Shown piece by piece: positions 1 through 9,423 of a stretch of 64,000 nucleotides of DNA. Every line of letters begins with the position of its first letter. Positions within the stretch are counted from its first letter, which is position 1. The stretch is from positions 4,774,001 to 4,838,000 of the forward strand of contig NZ_CP108549.1 of NCBI RefSeq assembly GCF_036010325.1. The letters run 5' to 3'. This DNA comes from Streptomyces sp. NBC_01210 (GTDB lineage: Bacteria; Actinomycetota; Actinomycetes; Streptomycetales; Streptomycetaceae). Position numbers and translations under genes: made by a program. The notes beneath the pieces were generated by a model, which saw only the letters and a list, made by a program, of their open reading frames with translations, did not search any database and had not been told where the DNA came from.

Positions 1-854
1 GCTCCTCTCGCCCGGTCCGGGTGGGAAACGGCGCGTGGGACCAGTTCCAGCTGGACACGTACGGCGAACTGCTGGAAGCGACGATGCTCCTCCTGAAGCT
101 GCGCGGCCAGCAGATCATCGCCCCGCACGGTGCGCGGTTCCTGCGCGACGTGGTGGACCTCAACATCAAGCGCTGGCAGGAGCCCGACGAGGGTATCTGG
201 GAGGTCCGTGGCGGGCGCCGGCATTTCGTCTTCTCCAAACTGATGGCATGGGCCGCCGTCGACTGCGGCATCCGCCTCCTCGGCATGGCCCCCGAGCTGG
301 CTCAGGAGCCGGGGTTGCGCGAGCGTTGGGAGCAGGCCCGCCAGGAGATTCGGACGGCCTTGGAGACCAAGGGAGTTGACGCCAAGACCGGTGCGTTCCT
401 CCAGGCGTTCGACCACGACGAACTCGACGCATCCTCGCTGCAGGTGAGCCTGCGGGGCTTCCTGCCGTCGAACGACCCCAGGATTCTCGCCACGATCGAC
501 CGGACGGAAGCCGAGTTGACCCGCAACGGCCATGTCTACCGTTACCTTGGGGCGGACGGCCTGTCGGGCGAGGAGGGCTCGTTCGTCTTCTGCACCCTGT
601 GGCTGTCGGCCGCCCTGGCACGTGCCGGCCGCACCGAAAGAGCAGAGAAGTACCTCGCCGGCGTCCTGGACCGCGCCAACGACCTCGGCCTGCTGGCGGA
701 GGAGATCGACCCCGACACCGGGGAGCAACTCGGCAACTTCCCCCAGGGGTTCAGCCATCTCGGCGTCATCTCGGCCGCACTGCACCTGGCCTACGCCCAA
801 TCCGGAGCCGACGTGCCCTGGCCTCCCCGGCGGTGGGGCACAGACGAGGACTGA
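1..854 (+). CDS. Glycoside hydrolase family 15 protein (glucoamylase/trehalase-like), 3' part
   Basis: The gene enters from the left edge; the frame is open from base 3, so the GTG at 21 is internal. About 284 residues of the C-terminal half of an (alpha/alpha)6-barrel GH15 enzyme are visible. The family hallmark GNGAWDQFQLDTYGE lies just after the edge, and a conserved block with the likely general-base glutamate (EEIDPDTGEQLGNFPQGFSH) lies near the C-terminus. GH15 enzymes hydrolyse alpha-glucosidic bonds such as those of trehalose or maltodextrin; in actinobacteria this cytosolic type is often a trehalase. The substrate cannot be read from this fragment. It ends with TGA and is followed by a hairpin, so it is the last gene of its transcript. 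Confidence 0.88.
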   Translation, partial: SSRPVRVGNGAWDQFQLDTYGELLEATMLLLKLRGQQIIAPHGARFLRDVVDLNIKRWQEPDEGIWEVRGGRRHFVFSKLMAWAAVDCGIRLLGMAPELAQEPGLRERWEQARQEIRTALETKGVDAKTGAFLQAFDHDELDASSLQVSLRGFLPSNDPRILATIDRTEAELTRNGHVYRYLGADGLSGEEGSFVFCTLWLSAALARAGRTERAEKYLAGVLDRANDLGLLAEEIDPDTGEQLGNFPQGFSHLGVISAALHLAYAQSGADVPWPPRRWGTDED

Positions 855-862
855 GCCGCCCG

Positions 863-910
863 GCGTGCTCCAGGCCTTTGCGGGTCGGAAGGGCAGGCCA
901 AGGAGCACGC
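863..910 (+). terminator. Stem-loop after the GH15 gene
   Basis: A 9-bp stem (GCGTGCTCC at 863-871 pairing with GGAGCACGC at 902-910) is extended inward by GGCCT/AGGCC. It lies 9 bases after the GH15 stop codon, with no U tract, as is usual for Streptomyces terminators. Confidence 0.6.
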
Positions 911-1112
911 GCGCCGCGGACAACGCCGCAACCGGCAGTCATCCTCCTGGTACTCGGGGTCTCCGGATCGGGGCAGGACCACCGTGGGGTCGATCCGGCT
1001 GATTCCTCGGAGCGGACCGATGCCGGAGCGCTGCGTCTCCTCTCTCACCCAGGCCGGCAGGAACACCTTGAGGGACCCGCGAAACCGCAGACCAGAGCTC
1101 GGCGGCCGGCCC
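911..1112. other. Short intergenic stretch with no assignable gene
   Basis: This lies between the GH15 terminator and the ClC stop codon. On the minus strand one open frame reads like a protein fragment (it contains LKVFLPAWVREE and GISRIDPTVV), but it has no start and I cannot match it to a family. It may be a relic or chance. Confidence 0.3.
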
Positions 1113-2420
1113 TCACGGCGCGGGCGTTCGCAGGGTTCGACGACCGCGCAGGAGCTCCGCGCACACGAAGGACACCACCGAGGCAACGACGAGGACGGGC
1201 ATCTGCGCCAATGCATCAGGCCCCAGGAGCAGTGTCGCCAGAACCATCCCGGCGATCGGGAGGCGCAGTACCGCCGCGCCGGCTGCAGCCAGTCCCACAG
1301 CCAGCCCGGATGCCAAGCCGAAGCCGGGCAATGGAGAGCAGAGCACGGCCGCCGCCGCACCGATCAACAGTGCCGGAAAGACGGGTCCTCCGCGCAGGGC
1401 CGCCAACGAGAACGTCCAAGCGAGCCCCTTGAACACCAGCAGGAGAATCAGCGCTGAAACGGGCCAGGCATGTGGTGCAGCAGCCATGTCGGCCAGCGTC
1501 GTCTGGCCCGACAACGCCGCCTCCTCCGGTGAACGGCCCGTACTCAGCCCGTACCCGGCGGCGAACACCCCGACCGCGACGGCGCAGGCCACCGTCCGCG
1601 ACGCCGGCCGCTTCGCCGTCCACTCGGCAATCTTCGTGGCGAGTGTCATCGCCACCACCGAGCCGACCGCAATGGCTGCGGCAAGTGGGATCCCCCACAG
1701 GAAGTCACCCGGGCTCAGAGCCTCACTGGGAGGCAGTACCGGAAGCGAGAGTGCGCCGGTGCCCAGGCCGGTCCATCGCCCGAAACCCGTGAACACCAGG
1801 GCGCCGACCCCACTCGCGAGCATGCACGGCAGGATCAAGGCAATCAGTTGGGAGCCGCCGATCCCCACCGCCTCGATGATGAGCACGAAGGCCACCAGCG
1901 GGTTTCCGAAGACTGCCGAGATCGCGGCGGTCGCCCCGGCCGTCCCCAGGACTGCCGTCAGCTGTGGGGCCTGCGCGCGGTGGCTTGCCCGAACGGCCAG
2001 CAGCGCCAGCCCGCTGCCCAGCGCCATCAACGGCGCCTCGGGGCCGAGTACCGCCCCCAGCGACAGGCTCGCCAACGCGGCCACGACCACACCGGGTACC
2101 GCGGACGGAAGGACCGGGCCCCCGCCCACCCCATCCACAGGGAGGTGACCGCCGTGCCCCGGGAACACGGACACGACCCAGGCCACGATCAGGCCCGCAA
2201 CAGTCAGCAACGGAAGGGGCCACCACCATGGAACCGCGGAGTAGCCGAGAGCGTGCGGCACATCATCCCAGAGCCAGTGCTGCGCGGCGTGCTCCAGTAC
2301 GAGGAACCCGAAAGCAGCCAGGGAAACGGGGACACCGACCAATGCGGACAACGCCAGCACTTTGAGGTAGCCAGGATCGCTCAGCATCTTGTCGAGCTCG
2401 CGGGTCTCCTGGGGTTCCAT
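1113..2420 (-). CDS. ClC-family chloride channel/transporter
   Basis: A polytopic membrane protein of 435 residues with about ten hydrophobic helices. Three ClC signatures are visible in order: an N-terminal GHGGHLPVDG segment (equivalent of GSGIP), the gating-glutamate motif GPEAPLMALGSG, and the RGGPVFPALLIGAA motif (equivalent of GxFxP). The family exchanges or conducts chloride and sometimes other anions across the cytoplasmic membrane. I chose the ATG at 2420 because GGAGG lies 8 bases upstream; the frame is open to 2654 but the extra residues look non-coding. No regulatory CBS domains follow. The downstream neighbour is convergent and unrelated. Confidence 0.85.
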   Translation of the reverse strand: MEPQETRELDKMLSDPGYLKVLALSALVGVPVSLAAFGFLVLEHAAQHWLWDDVPHALGYSAVPWWWPLPLLTVAGLIVAWVVSVFPGHGGHLPVDGVGGGPVLPSAVPGVVVAALASLSLGAVLGPEAPLMALGSGLALLAVRASHRAQAPQLTAVLGTAGATAAISAVFGNPLVAFVLIIEAVGIGGSQLIALILPCMLASGVGALVFTGFGRWTGLGTGALSLPVLPPSEALSPGDFLWGIPLAAAIAVGSVVAMTLATKIAEWTAKRPASRTVACAVAVGVFAAGYGLSTGRSPEEAALSGQTTLADMAAAPHAWPVSALILLLVFKGLAWTFSLAALRGGPVFPALLIGAAAAVLCSPLPGFGLASGLAVGLAAAGAAVLRLPIAGMVLATLLLGPDALAQMPVLVVASVVSFVCAELLRGRRTLRTPAP

Positions 2421-2926
2421 CGCCCGTTCCTCCGACACAACCGCCTCCTCCGAGGAGGGCCTGTCCGCGACTCCTCTGGCCAGGCTGTGTGACATCACAG
2501 GACCAGCGCACCCGCAGGCCCAGCGAACTGGGCCGAACGGCGCGTCTGTCCAACCAACGGCCCCGTTGACGGCCGCCACTGGATGCGGCTCTGCTCCACG
2601 TTTCGGATACTGCCGGCGATCTTCCCTCGACGGGGTGATGTTCTGCCCGTACACACCCGACCGGGGCGAGTGGGACGGCTCCGTCTCCTCGTCCGGGCAT
2701 CGAAGCTGTTGTTCACTCCCGCCGGCGAGGTCGTCGGCGGGGGAGAAGCCTCTCCGCGACCGGTCAGGCCAGCGGCCTGAGTGAGAACGCGCTGGTCAGA
2801 CCGGTGTGCTTGGTAGAGGGACGGGATGTGAACCCTGGCGAACACATCCGCTGTTGCAGCCCCCGCATCGCAGGGAGACGCTCGATACACGGGCGGTGGC
2901 TCCACCGATTCCTGGGAGTGATCGAG
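2421..2926. other. Divergent promoter region between the ClC and P450-reductase genes
   Basis: About 500 bases without a convincing gene. It should hold the promoters of both divergent genes. One dyad is visible, CAACGG-N2-CCGTTG at 2555-2568, a possible operator. Unlike many CYP102 loci, no adjacent regulator gene is present. Confidence 0.4.
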
Positions 2927-5900
2927 ATGACGACGCTGAGTGGTCGCGGTGCGGAGGCAATTCCCACGCCTGCCGGGCTTCCGCTGATCGGGAATCTCCG
3001 GGACGTCGCGCACCGGAACTTCATCGAGCACACGATCCGGCTGGTTCGTCAGTACGGGCCGATCTACCGGCTGGACACGCCGCTCGGTGAGCAGATCTTC
3101 GTCTCGGGGGCCGATCTCGTCGACGAGATCTGCGACGACGCGCGCTTCGACAAGCTGGTGACCGGCGGGCAGGCGCGGCTGCGGAGGTCCGCCGTCAACA
3201 ACGGGCTGTTCACCGCGGACACCGCCGACCCGATGTGGCAGCGGGCGCACAACATCCTGATGCCGCCGTTCGGCCTGAAGGCGATGCGCGACTACATGCC
3301 GATGATGCTGGACGTGGCCGGGCAGCTGTTGGACAAGTGGGCCCGGCTCAACCCGGACGACGAGGTCGACGTGTCGGCCGACATGACCCGCCTCACCCTG
3401 GACACTGTCGCGCTGTGTGGATTCGGCTATCGCTTCAACTCCTTCTACCGGGAAGCTCCGCACCCGTTCGTCCAGGCCATGACGCGAGCCCTGCTGGAGG
3501 CCCAGAAGCAGGCCGGGCTGCCCGCGGCCGTCAATCGGGTCCGCAAGCGCGCCCAGCGCCGGTACGAGCGGGACAACGCGTTCATGAGCGGGCTCGTCGA
3601 TCAGCTCATCCAGCGGCGGCGGGAGGCCGGGGACACCGAGACCAAGGACCTGCTCGGCTGCATGCTGGCCGGTGTGGACCGGCAGTCGGGCGAGCGGCTT
3701 CCGGACGAGAACATCCGGGCGCAGTGCATCACCTTCCTCATCGCCGGTCACGAGACGACCAGCGGTCTGCTCTCCTTCGTCACGTACTTCCTGCTCAAGC
3801 ACCCCGAGGTGGTCGAGCGCGCGCGTGCCGAGGCCGACGAGGTCCTCGGTACGGATCCGGGGGTCGCGCCGACGTACGAGCAGGTGCACCGGCTCACCTA
3901 CATCGCGCAGGTGCTGGACGAGTCGTTGCGGCTGTGGCCGACCGCGCCCGGCTTCACCCGCACCCCGCGCGAGGAGACGACCGTCGGCGGCCGCTACCGG
4001 GTCTCTCCCGGCACCCCGCTGATCGTCATCGCTCCCGCACTCCACCGGGACCGCGACATCTGGGGCCCGAACGCCGAGGAGTTCGACCCTGAGCACTTCA
4101 GCCCGGAGCGTCGGGCGCAGCTTCCGCCGAACGCCTTCAAACCCTTCGGCACCGGACAACGGGCCTGTATCGGAAGGCAGTTCGCGATGCAGGAGGCGCA
4201 GCTGGTGCTCGGCATGCTGCTGCAGCGCTTCGAACTGATTGACCACCTCGGCTACAAGCTGAAGATCAAACGGGCCCTCACCATCAAGCCGGACGGGCTG
4301 AAGGTGCAGGTCAGGCCACTCGCTGGACGGACGGCCGCCGTGCCTTCGCCGCGCGCCGTGGAGGCGGAACCGGCGAAGGCGCCGAAGCCCGAGGCCGCCG
4401 CCGTGCCCGCCGTGGAGGTGCACGGTACACCGCTGGCGGTGCTGTTCGGCTCCAACCTGGGCACCGCCGAAGAGATCGCGGGAGAGCTCGCACGGGAGGG
4501 AACGGAACGCGGCTTCGACGTCACGATCGGCCCGCTCGACGACCACCTCGGCGATCTGCCCCGCAAGGGCGCGACCATCGTCGTCACCGCCTCGTACAAC
4601 GGCACAGCGCCGGACAATGCCGCCCGGTTCTGCGGCTGGCTACAGGACCCGGCGACCCCGGCGGACGCCTGCTCCACCATGCGGTACACCGTCTTCGGCT
4701 GCGGACACACCGACTGGGCGGCTACCTACCAGACCGTCCCCAAGCTGGTCGACACCGAGCTGGAGGCACACGGCGCCACCCGCGTCCACCCGCGCGGCGA
4801 GGGAGACGCCAAGAGCGACTTCGACGCGCAGTACCGGGCATGGCACGCCGGGCTGTGGCCGGACCTCGCCGAGGCGCTGTCGCTGCCGGCCGCGGTCGGT
4901 CAGGCCGCCGCGCCCAGGCCCGGACTGGCGATCTCGACGGTCAACAGGCGCGAGACCAACCCGGTCGTCACCTCCTACCGTGCCCGTCCCGCTTTCGTAC
5001 GGGTCAACAGCGAGCTGCAGCACCACGACGGCGGGCGGCCGGAACGTTCCACCCGCCACCTGGAGATCGCCCTGCCCCAAGGGACGACCTACGAGGCGGG
5101 CGACCACCTCGGCGTGCTGCCGCGCAACCGGGTCGACGCGGTATGGCGCGTGTGCCGGCACTTCAAGCTGGACCTCGGCAACTACGTCACCATCGCGCCG
5201 GGCCCAGGGGTGCCCAGCCACCTGCCGACGGGCGAGGCCGTGCCGTTGATCGGCGTGCTCGCCAGCTGCGTCGAGCTGCAGGACGTGGCCACCCGCTCCG
5301 ACCTCGAGGCCATGGCCGCCTACGCCGACGACCCCAAGCAACGTGACGAACTGCTCACCCTCGCCGCCGACGACCCCGAAAGCCGCGAGCACTACCAGGA
5401 GCGGGTCTTCGCCCCGCGCCAGTCGGTGCTCGACCTGCTCGGTGAGTTCCCGGACTGCCATCTGCCGTTCGACACCTTCCTGGAGCTGCTGCCGCCACTG
5501 CGCCCGCGCTACTACTCGATCTCCTCCTCGCCCCTGGTCTCCCCGGACGTCTGCAGCATCACCACCGGCGTGCTGGAGGCCCCGGCCAGATCCGGCCACG
5601 GACTTTTCCACGGCGTGTGCTCCAGCCACCTGGCCCACAGCGAGCCCGACGACACAGTCTTCGCCTTCGTCCGCAAGCCCACGATCCCGTTCCGGCCCCC
5701 GGACAACCCCCACGTTCCGATGATCATGATCGGCTGCGGCACCGGTCTCGCACCCTTCCGCGGCTTCCTGCAGGAGCGGGCCACGCAGAAGGAACAGGGC
5801 GCGCCAGTCGCCCAGTCGCTGCTCTTCTTCGGCTGCCGCAACCCCGAACGGGACTTCCTCTACGAGGAGGAGCTGCGGCACTTCGAGCAGCTGGGGATCG

Positions 5901-6178
5901 TACGGCTGCACCCGGCGTTCTCGCGGGTGCCGGGCAGGCCCAAGACGTACGTCCAGAACCTCATCGCCGAACACGCCGACGAGGTCTGGCAGTTGCTGCA
6001 CGAGGAGGCCGTCGTCTTCGTCTGCGGCGACGCCACCAGGATGGCGCCCGATGTACGACGCGCCCTCACCGGCATCTTCGCCGGCCGCACCGGCACATCG
6101 GCCGGCGACGCAGACGCCTGGTTCACCGGACTGCGCCAGGCGAACCGCTACCTGGAGGACATCTGGGGCGCGGACTGA
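2927..6178 (+). CDS. Self-sufficient cytochrome P450/NADPH-P450 reductase fusion (CYP102-like)
   Basis: A 1083-residue fusion with the layout of P450-BM3. The N-terminal P450 domain (about 1-470) has the I-helix motif AGHETTS at 273-279 and the haem loop FGTGQRACIG with the cysteine ligand at 414. An FMN flavodoxin domain begins at FGSNLGTAEE (507-516). The FAD/NADPH reductase part contains RYYSISSS at 861-868 and GCGTGLAPFRGF at 936-947, and ends in DIWGAD, where BM3 has DVWAG. CYP102 enzymes hydroxylate or epoxidise fatty acids and related lipophilic substrates using NADPH without partner proteins. I chose the ATG at 2927 (GGGAG about 8 bases upstream). The catabolic neighbours suggest it starts or feeds the pathway of this island, but no shared transcript is evident. 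Confidence 0.95.
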   Translation: MTTLSGRGAEAIPTPAGLPLIGNLRDVAHRNFIEHTIRLVRQYGPIYRLDTPLGEQIFVSGADLVDEICDDARFDKLVTGGQARLRRSAVNNGLFTADTADPMWQRAHNILMPPFGLKAMRDYMPMMLDVAGQLLDKWARLNPDDEVDVSADMTRLTLDTVALCGFGYRFNSFYREAPHPFVQAMTRALLEAQKQAGLPAAVNRVRKRAQRRYERDNAFMSGLVDQLIQRRREAGDTETKDLLGCMLAGVDRQSGERLPDENIRAQCITFLIAGHETTSGLLSFVTYFLLKHPEVVERARAEADEVLGTDPGVAPTYEQVHRLTYIAQVLDESLRLWPTAPGFTRTPREETTVGGRYRVSPGTPLIVIAPALHRDRDIWGPNAEEFDPEHFSPERRAQLPPNAFKPFGTGQRACIGRQFAMQEAQLVLGMLLQRFELIDHLGYKLKIKRALTIKPDGLKVQVRPLAGRTAAVPSPRAVEAEPAKAPKPEAAAVPAVEVHGTPLAVLFGSNLGTAEEIAGELAREGTERGFDVTIGPLDDHLGDLPRKGATIVVTASYNGTAPDNAARFCGWLQDPATPADACSTMRYTVFGCGHTDWAATYQTVPKLVDTELEAHGATRVHPRGEGDAKSDFDAQYRAWHAGLWPDLAEALSLPAAVGQAAAPRPGLAISTVNRRETNPVVTSYRARPAFVRVNSELQHHDGGRPERSTRHLEIALPQGTTYEAGDHLGVLPRNRVDAVWRVCRHFKLDLGNYVTIAPGPGVPSHLPTGEAVPLIGVLASCVELQDVATRSDLEAMAAYADDPKQRDELLTLAADDPESREHYQERVFAPRQSVLDLLGEFPDCHLPFDTFLELLPPLRPRYYSISSSPLVSPDVCSITTGVLEAPARSGHGLFHGVCSSHLAHSEPDDTVFAFVRKPTIPFRPPDNPHVPMIMIGCGTGLAPFRGFLQERATQKEQGAPVAQSLLFFGCRNPERDFLYEEELRHFEQLGIVRLHPAFSRVPGRPKTYVQNLIAEHADEVWQLLHEEAVVFVCGDATRMAPDVRRALTGIFAGRTGTSAGDADAWFTGLRQANRYLEDIWGAD

Positions 6179-6203
6179 CCAGCCCACCAACACCGGGGCG
6201 GTG

Positions 6204-6243
6204 GGAGCCGGTCATGCCGCCAGGGTGCGCCCTGACCGGCTCC
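6204..6243. terminator. Convergent stem-loop between the P450 fusion and the 2-hydroxyacid dehydrogenase
   Basis: GGAGCCGGTCA (6204-6214) pairs perfectly with TGACCGGCTCC (6233-6243). The loop itself can form a small GGG/CCC stem. It sits between two convergent stop codons and can serve both strands. Confidence 0.65.
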
Positions 6244-6249
6244 ATCGCG

Positions 6250-7224
6250 TCATCCGCAGACCACGTCTCGCGGGGGCTTGCCGTCCAGGTATGCCGTGGT
6301 GTTCTCCATCGCGGCCCTGACGATCCGGGGCACCGTGTCGCGGGTGACGCCCGCGATGTGCGGGGTGAGCAGCACGTTGGGGGCTCGGAGCAGCCGAAGT
6401 TCCGGGCCCGGGGGCTCCGGGTCGAAGACGTCGAGGCCTGCCCCGGCGATCCGGCCGGCCTCCAGCGCGTCCGCGAGGGCCTCCTGGTCGACGATGGCGC
6501 CACGGGCAGTGTTGATCAGGAACGCGGTGGGCTTCAGCAGCGCCAGCCGGTCGGCGTCCAGCAGTTGCCGGGTTTCCTCGGTGAGCGGGACGTGCAGCGA
6601 CACCGCGTCCGAGCGCCGGAGCAGCTCCTCGAGCGGCACCCGGCGCGCGCCGAACCGCTCCGCCGCTTCGGCGTGCTCACTGCGTGCCGTGTACAGCACT
6701 TCCATGTCGAAAGCGGCGGCCCGACGGGCCACCTCCTGGGCAACCACCCCGAAGCCGACCAGGCCGAGAGTCTTTCCCGCGAGTCCGGTCAGCGACGGCT
6801 GCAGGCGGTGATTGGCCCAGTCTCCGGCGGCGAGCGCGGTATGGGCCGGGACGAGCTGCTTGGCGAGCGCGAGCAGGAGCGCGAAGGTGTGCTCGACGAC
6901 CTCCCGGTGCTCGGCGCCGGTGGAGCCGATGTTGCACACCGTCACGCCGCGTGCGCGGGCGGTGTCCAGGTCCACGTAGTCGAAGCCGTGGCTGGAGCAC
7001 TGGACGAACTCCAGCCACGGCGCGGCATGGATGTCCGCCCCGGTGACCGGTGCAAGGGCGGTGACCAGGACCCGGGCACGGGACAGCGCTTCGGGGTCCT
7101 CGTCGGTGGCCTCCACCAGCGTCACCTCGGCCCGGTCGGCGAAGGCGGCGGCGAAAGCGGCGCCGACCTGGCGGCCGCCGACATGCGGCGGTATGACGGC
7201 GAGGACGGTCTTGCGGTCGGTCAT
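6250..7224 (-). CDS. D-2-hydroxyacid dehydrogenase family protein
   Basis: A 324-residue NAD(P)-dependent oxidoreductase of the D-isomer-specific 2-hydroxyacid dehydrogenase family. The Rossmann loop is GFGVVAQ at 157-163 (third glycine replaced by alanine). The catalytic set is Arg241 in NTARGAIVDQ, Glu270 in DVFDPEPP and His289 in TPHIAG. These enzymes interconvert 2-oxo acids and D-2-hydroxyacids; the substrate cannot be deduced. The ATG at 7224 is preceded by AGGAG. It is the last gene of a minus-strand series that starts with the BVMO gene, although a 306-base gap with a gene relic separates it from the aldolase, so it may have its own promoter. Confidence 0.88.
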   Translation of the reverse strand: MTDRKTVLAVIPPHVGGRQVGAAFAAAFADRAEVTLVEATDEDPEALSRARVLVTALAPVTGADIHAAPWLEFVQCSSHGFDYVDLDTARARGVTVCNIGSTGAEHREVVEHTFALLLALAKQLVPAHTALAAGDWANHRLQPSLTGLAGKTLGLVGFGVVAQEVARRAAAFDMEVLYTARSEHAEAAERFGARRVPLEELLRRSDAVSLHVPLTEETRQLLDADRLALLKPTAFLINTARGAIVDQEALADALEAGRIAGAGLDVFDPEPPGPELRLLRAPNVLLTPHIAGVTRDTVPRIVRAAMENTTAYLDGKPPRDVVCG

Positions 7225-7384
7225 GGCTGGCTCCTACGAAGGGGGTGGGCTTGGTACGAGACTCGGCGGGCCGTCACCAGGGCTCTCCCCGGGCGCGGAC
7301 CAGGGCGCGTCAGGCGTGAGCTCGGCGGGCCGGGTACAAGCGGACAGGGCCAGGCTGAGGTCGAACTCGGCGAGCAGGCTGCGG

Positions 7385-7453
7385 GAAATCGCGCGGGCGC
7401 CAGGCCGGCAGCCAGGTGTCGAGGGTGACCGCGCGCGCCGTGCAGCCGGCGGC
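7385..7453 (-). pseudogene. Relic of a lactate-2-monooxygenase-like flavoenzyme
   Basis: In the 306-base gap between the aldolase stop and the hydroxyacid dehydrogenase start, the minus strand encodes AAGCTARAVTLDTWLPAWRP. This closely resembles the TLDTWQLGWRPRDL segment of the intact enzyme at 17237-18415. No start, continuous frame or catalytic histidine remains; flanking residues in other frames may also belong to it. The assignment rests on about 20 residues only. Confidence 0.4.
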
Positions 7454-7530
7454 CCTGGGCACGGGCGAGGGTCGGCCATCCGTGCATGTCGTTGTCGCCG
7501 ACGTATCGCGTGCGGGGCCGTCTCGCAAGC

Positions 7531-8367
7531 TCATTCGAACAGATCCGGGTCGGTCCGCGAGATCTGCTCGAAAAGGGGCTGGAACTGGAACCAGCCGACA
7601 AACTCGCCGCCGACCTGGCCATGGGTCAGCTTGGCGTTCTCATCCGTGATGCCGATGGTCGGGCCGGCTGCCTTGGCAGCAAGTTGCGCTTGAGCGGACC
7701 TTTCCATCGTGATGAACCACCACGCGGCGGAGTCGACGGAGGTTCCGACGGTGAGCAGGCCGTGGTTTCGCAGGATCGCCGCCTTGTGGGAGCCGAGAGC
7801 GTCGGCGATGCGCCTGCCCTCGGTGGGATCGTTCACCACGCCGGTGTAGTCGTCGAACAGATCGTGGTCCTGGTAGAAGGCGCAGGCATCTTGTGTGAGC
7901 GGCTCCAGATGCCGGCCCGTGGCCGACAGGGCCTTGCCGTACACCGAGTGGCTGTGTGCCGCGCCTATGACGTCGGGGCGGGCCTGGTGGACCGCGGAGT
8001 GGATCGCGAACGCCGCGCGGTTGACCCTGTGCCGCCCCTGGACGACCTCGCCGTCACCGTTGACCAGCAGGAGGTCGCTGACCCTGATGTGCTTGAAGGA
8101 GACACCGAGCGGATTGACCCAGAAGTAGTCGGGGTACTCGGGGTCGCGTGCGGTGATGTGTCCGGCGACGCCCTCCTCGAAGCCGAAGCGGCCGAACAGG
8201 CGCAGCGCTGCGGCCAGTCGCTCCTTGCGGTGGCGCCGCTCGGTGGCGACGTCGTCGAAGACCGGCGGCCGGGGGAAGATCAGCTCCTCTTCGGGGATGG
8301 GGGTCAGCCCGGCGGGCGGGAGCTGCTCGGCGGTGGGGTGCCCGGCGGGGGTGGTTGCGGCTGACAT
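7531..8367 (-). CDS. Class II aldolase/adducin family protein
   Basis: 278 residues with the class II aldolase fold. The metal-binding histidines are recognisable as AHSHSVYG (His138, His140) and NHGLL (His202). Members are zinc-dependent aldolases, epimerases or decarboxylases acting on hydroxylated carbon chains; longer members like this occur in oxidative degradation operons. I chose the ATG at 8367 because AAGGAG lies just upstream; the open frame extends to 8454 without good signals. It follows the FGE gene after about 100 bases, probably in the same transcript. The substrate is unknown. Confidence 0.85.
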   Translation of the reverse strand: MSAATTPAGHPTAEQLPPAGLTPIPEEELIFPRPPVFDDVATERRHRKERLAAALRLFGRFGFEEGVAGHITARDPEYPDYFWVNPLGVSFKHIRVSDLLLVNGDGEVVQGRHRVNRAAFAIHSAVHQARPDVIGAAHSHSVYGKALSATGRHLEPLTQDACAFYQDHDLFDDYTGVVNDPTEGRRIADALGSHKAAILRNHGLLTVGTSVDSAAWWFITMERSAQAQLAAKAAGPTIGITDENAKLTHGQVGGEFVGWFQFQPLFEQISRTDPDLFE

Positions 8368-8466
8368 GGTGATTTCTCCTTGGGGTTGGGGGAAGGAGCT
8401 CTGGCCCCCCGGCTCGCCGTCGCGGTGCAAGGCGTCGATGGTCCACGTGCGCATGCGCCCGGCGGT

Positions 8467-9423
8467 TCACGCGGCCGGGCGGACGATGCAGCGGAAGCCC
8501 AGGTGGCAGGTCGAGGTGTCGATCGGCTGGGGCAGTCGTGCGGCGGGACGGTAGCGGCCGCAGTAGTTCGGCGCGCATAGGTGTGAGCCGCCCTTCATCA
8601 CCTTGCGGGGGATGCGCTGGTGTTGACCGGGTTCGGCGCTGTCCGCCTCCTCGCCGCCAACCGGGTTGACGCGTGGCGGTGGTGCGCCGCAGCAGGTCGG
8701 CGCGTTGGTCGCGAGGCGTCGGTGCTCGGCGTACCAGTCCGACGTCCACTCCCACACGTTGCCGATCATGTCGTGCAGGCCGTAGTCGTTGGCCGGGAAG
8801 GTCCCGACCGGCGAGGTGCGGTCGTAGCCGTCCAACTGCAGGTTCTCGTGCGGGAACTCGCCCTGCCAGGTGTTGGCCATGTACCGGCCGCCCGGGTTGA
8901 GTTCGTCGCCCCAGGCGAAATCGCTGTCGGGCAGGCCGCCGCGCGCGGCGTACTCCCACTCGGCCTCGGTGGGGATCTGCTTGCCGGCCCACTCCGCGTA
9001 CGCGAGCGCATCCGGCCACGCCACATGGGTCACCGGGTGATCGAGACGCTCGCGCAGCGATGTGCCCGGACCGCCCGGGTGCCGCCAGTTCGCGCCGGGC
9101 ACGTAGGACCACCACTGGTACGGGTCACTCAGGTCCACCGGACGCGATGGCGGCGTGAACAGCGCCGAAGCCGGTGCCAGCATGGCCGGGTCGGCGCCGG
9201 GATACGCGGACGGGTCCACGGGCCGCTCGGCGATCGTCCGATACCCGGTGGCCTCGACGAAGGCCTGGAACTGGGCATTGGTGACCGGATGCGGGTCGAT
9301 CCAGAAACCGTCGACGCTCACGGGGTGGGCCGGAGCCTCCTCGGGGTAGTGGCGGTTCGACCCCATGAGGAACCGGCCGCCTGGAATCCACACCATGTCG
9401 TCGGGTTCGACGGCGAAACTCAT
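8467..9423 (-). CDS. Formylglycine-generating enzyme (sulfatase-modifying factor)
   Basis: 318 residues forming one FGE-sulfatase domain. It starts with MVWIPGGRFLMGSNRHYPEE and contains TEAEWEYAARGG and IGNVWEWTSDWY. The C-terminal GGSHLCAPNYCGRYRPAARL segment carries two cysteines five residues apart (283 and 288), the spacing of the catalytic pair of true aerobic FGEs, so this is probably a real FGE rather than a lectin-like relative. FGE oxidises the cysteine in the CxPxR motif of sulfatases to formylglycine. The start overlaps the MFS stop codon (ATGA), showing translational coupling. The only sulfatase visible nearby is the gutted gene at 14070-14410. Confidence 0.92.
   Translation of the reverse strand: MSFAVEPDDMVWIPGGRFLMGSNRHYPEEAPAHPVSVDGFWIDPHPVTNAQFQAFVEATGYRTIAERPVDPSAYPGADPAMLAPASALFTPPSRPVDLSDPYQWWSYVPGANWRHPGGPGTSLRERLDHPVTHVAWPDALAYAEWAGKQIPTEAEWEYAARGGLPDSDFAWGDELNPGGRYMANTWQGEFPHENLQLDGYDRTSPVGTFPANDYGLHDMIGNVWEWTSDWYAEHRRLATNAPTCCGAPPPRVNPVGGEEADSAEPGQHQRIPRKVMKGGSHLCAPNYCGRYRPAARLPQPIDTSTCHLGFRCIVRPAA

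Noticed and set aside
911..1112. A gluconokinase-like P-loop fragment (VLGVSGSG) on the plus strand
   Set aside because: The match is eight residues only; the lysine of the loop is absent and nothing downstream fits.
2495..4546. A 683-residue minus-strand frame across the P450 promoter and haem domain
   Set aside because: It is antisense to a certain gene, has atypical composition and no domain.
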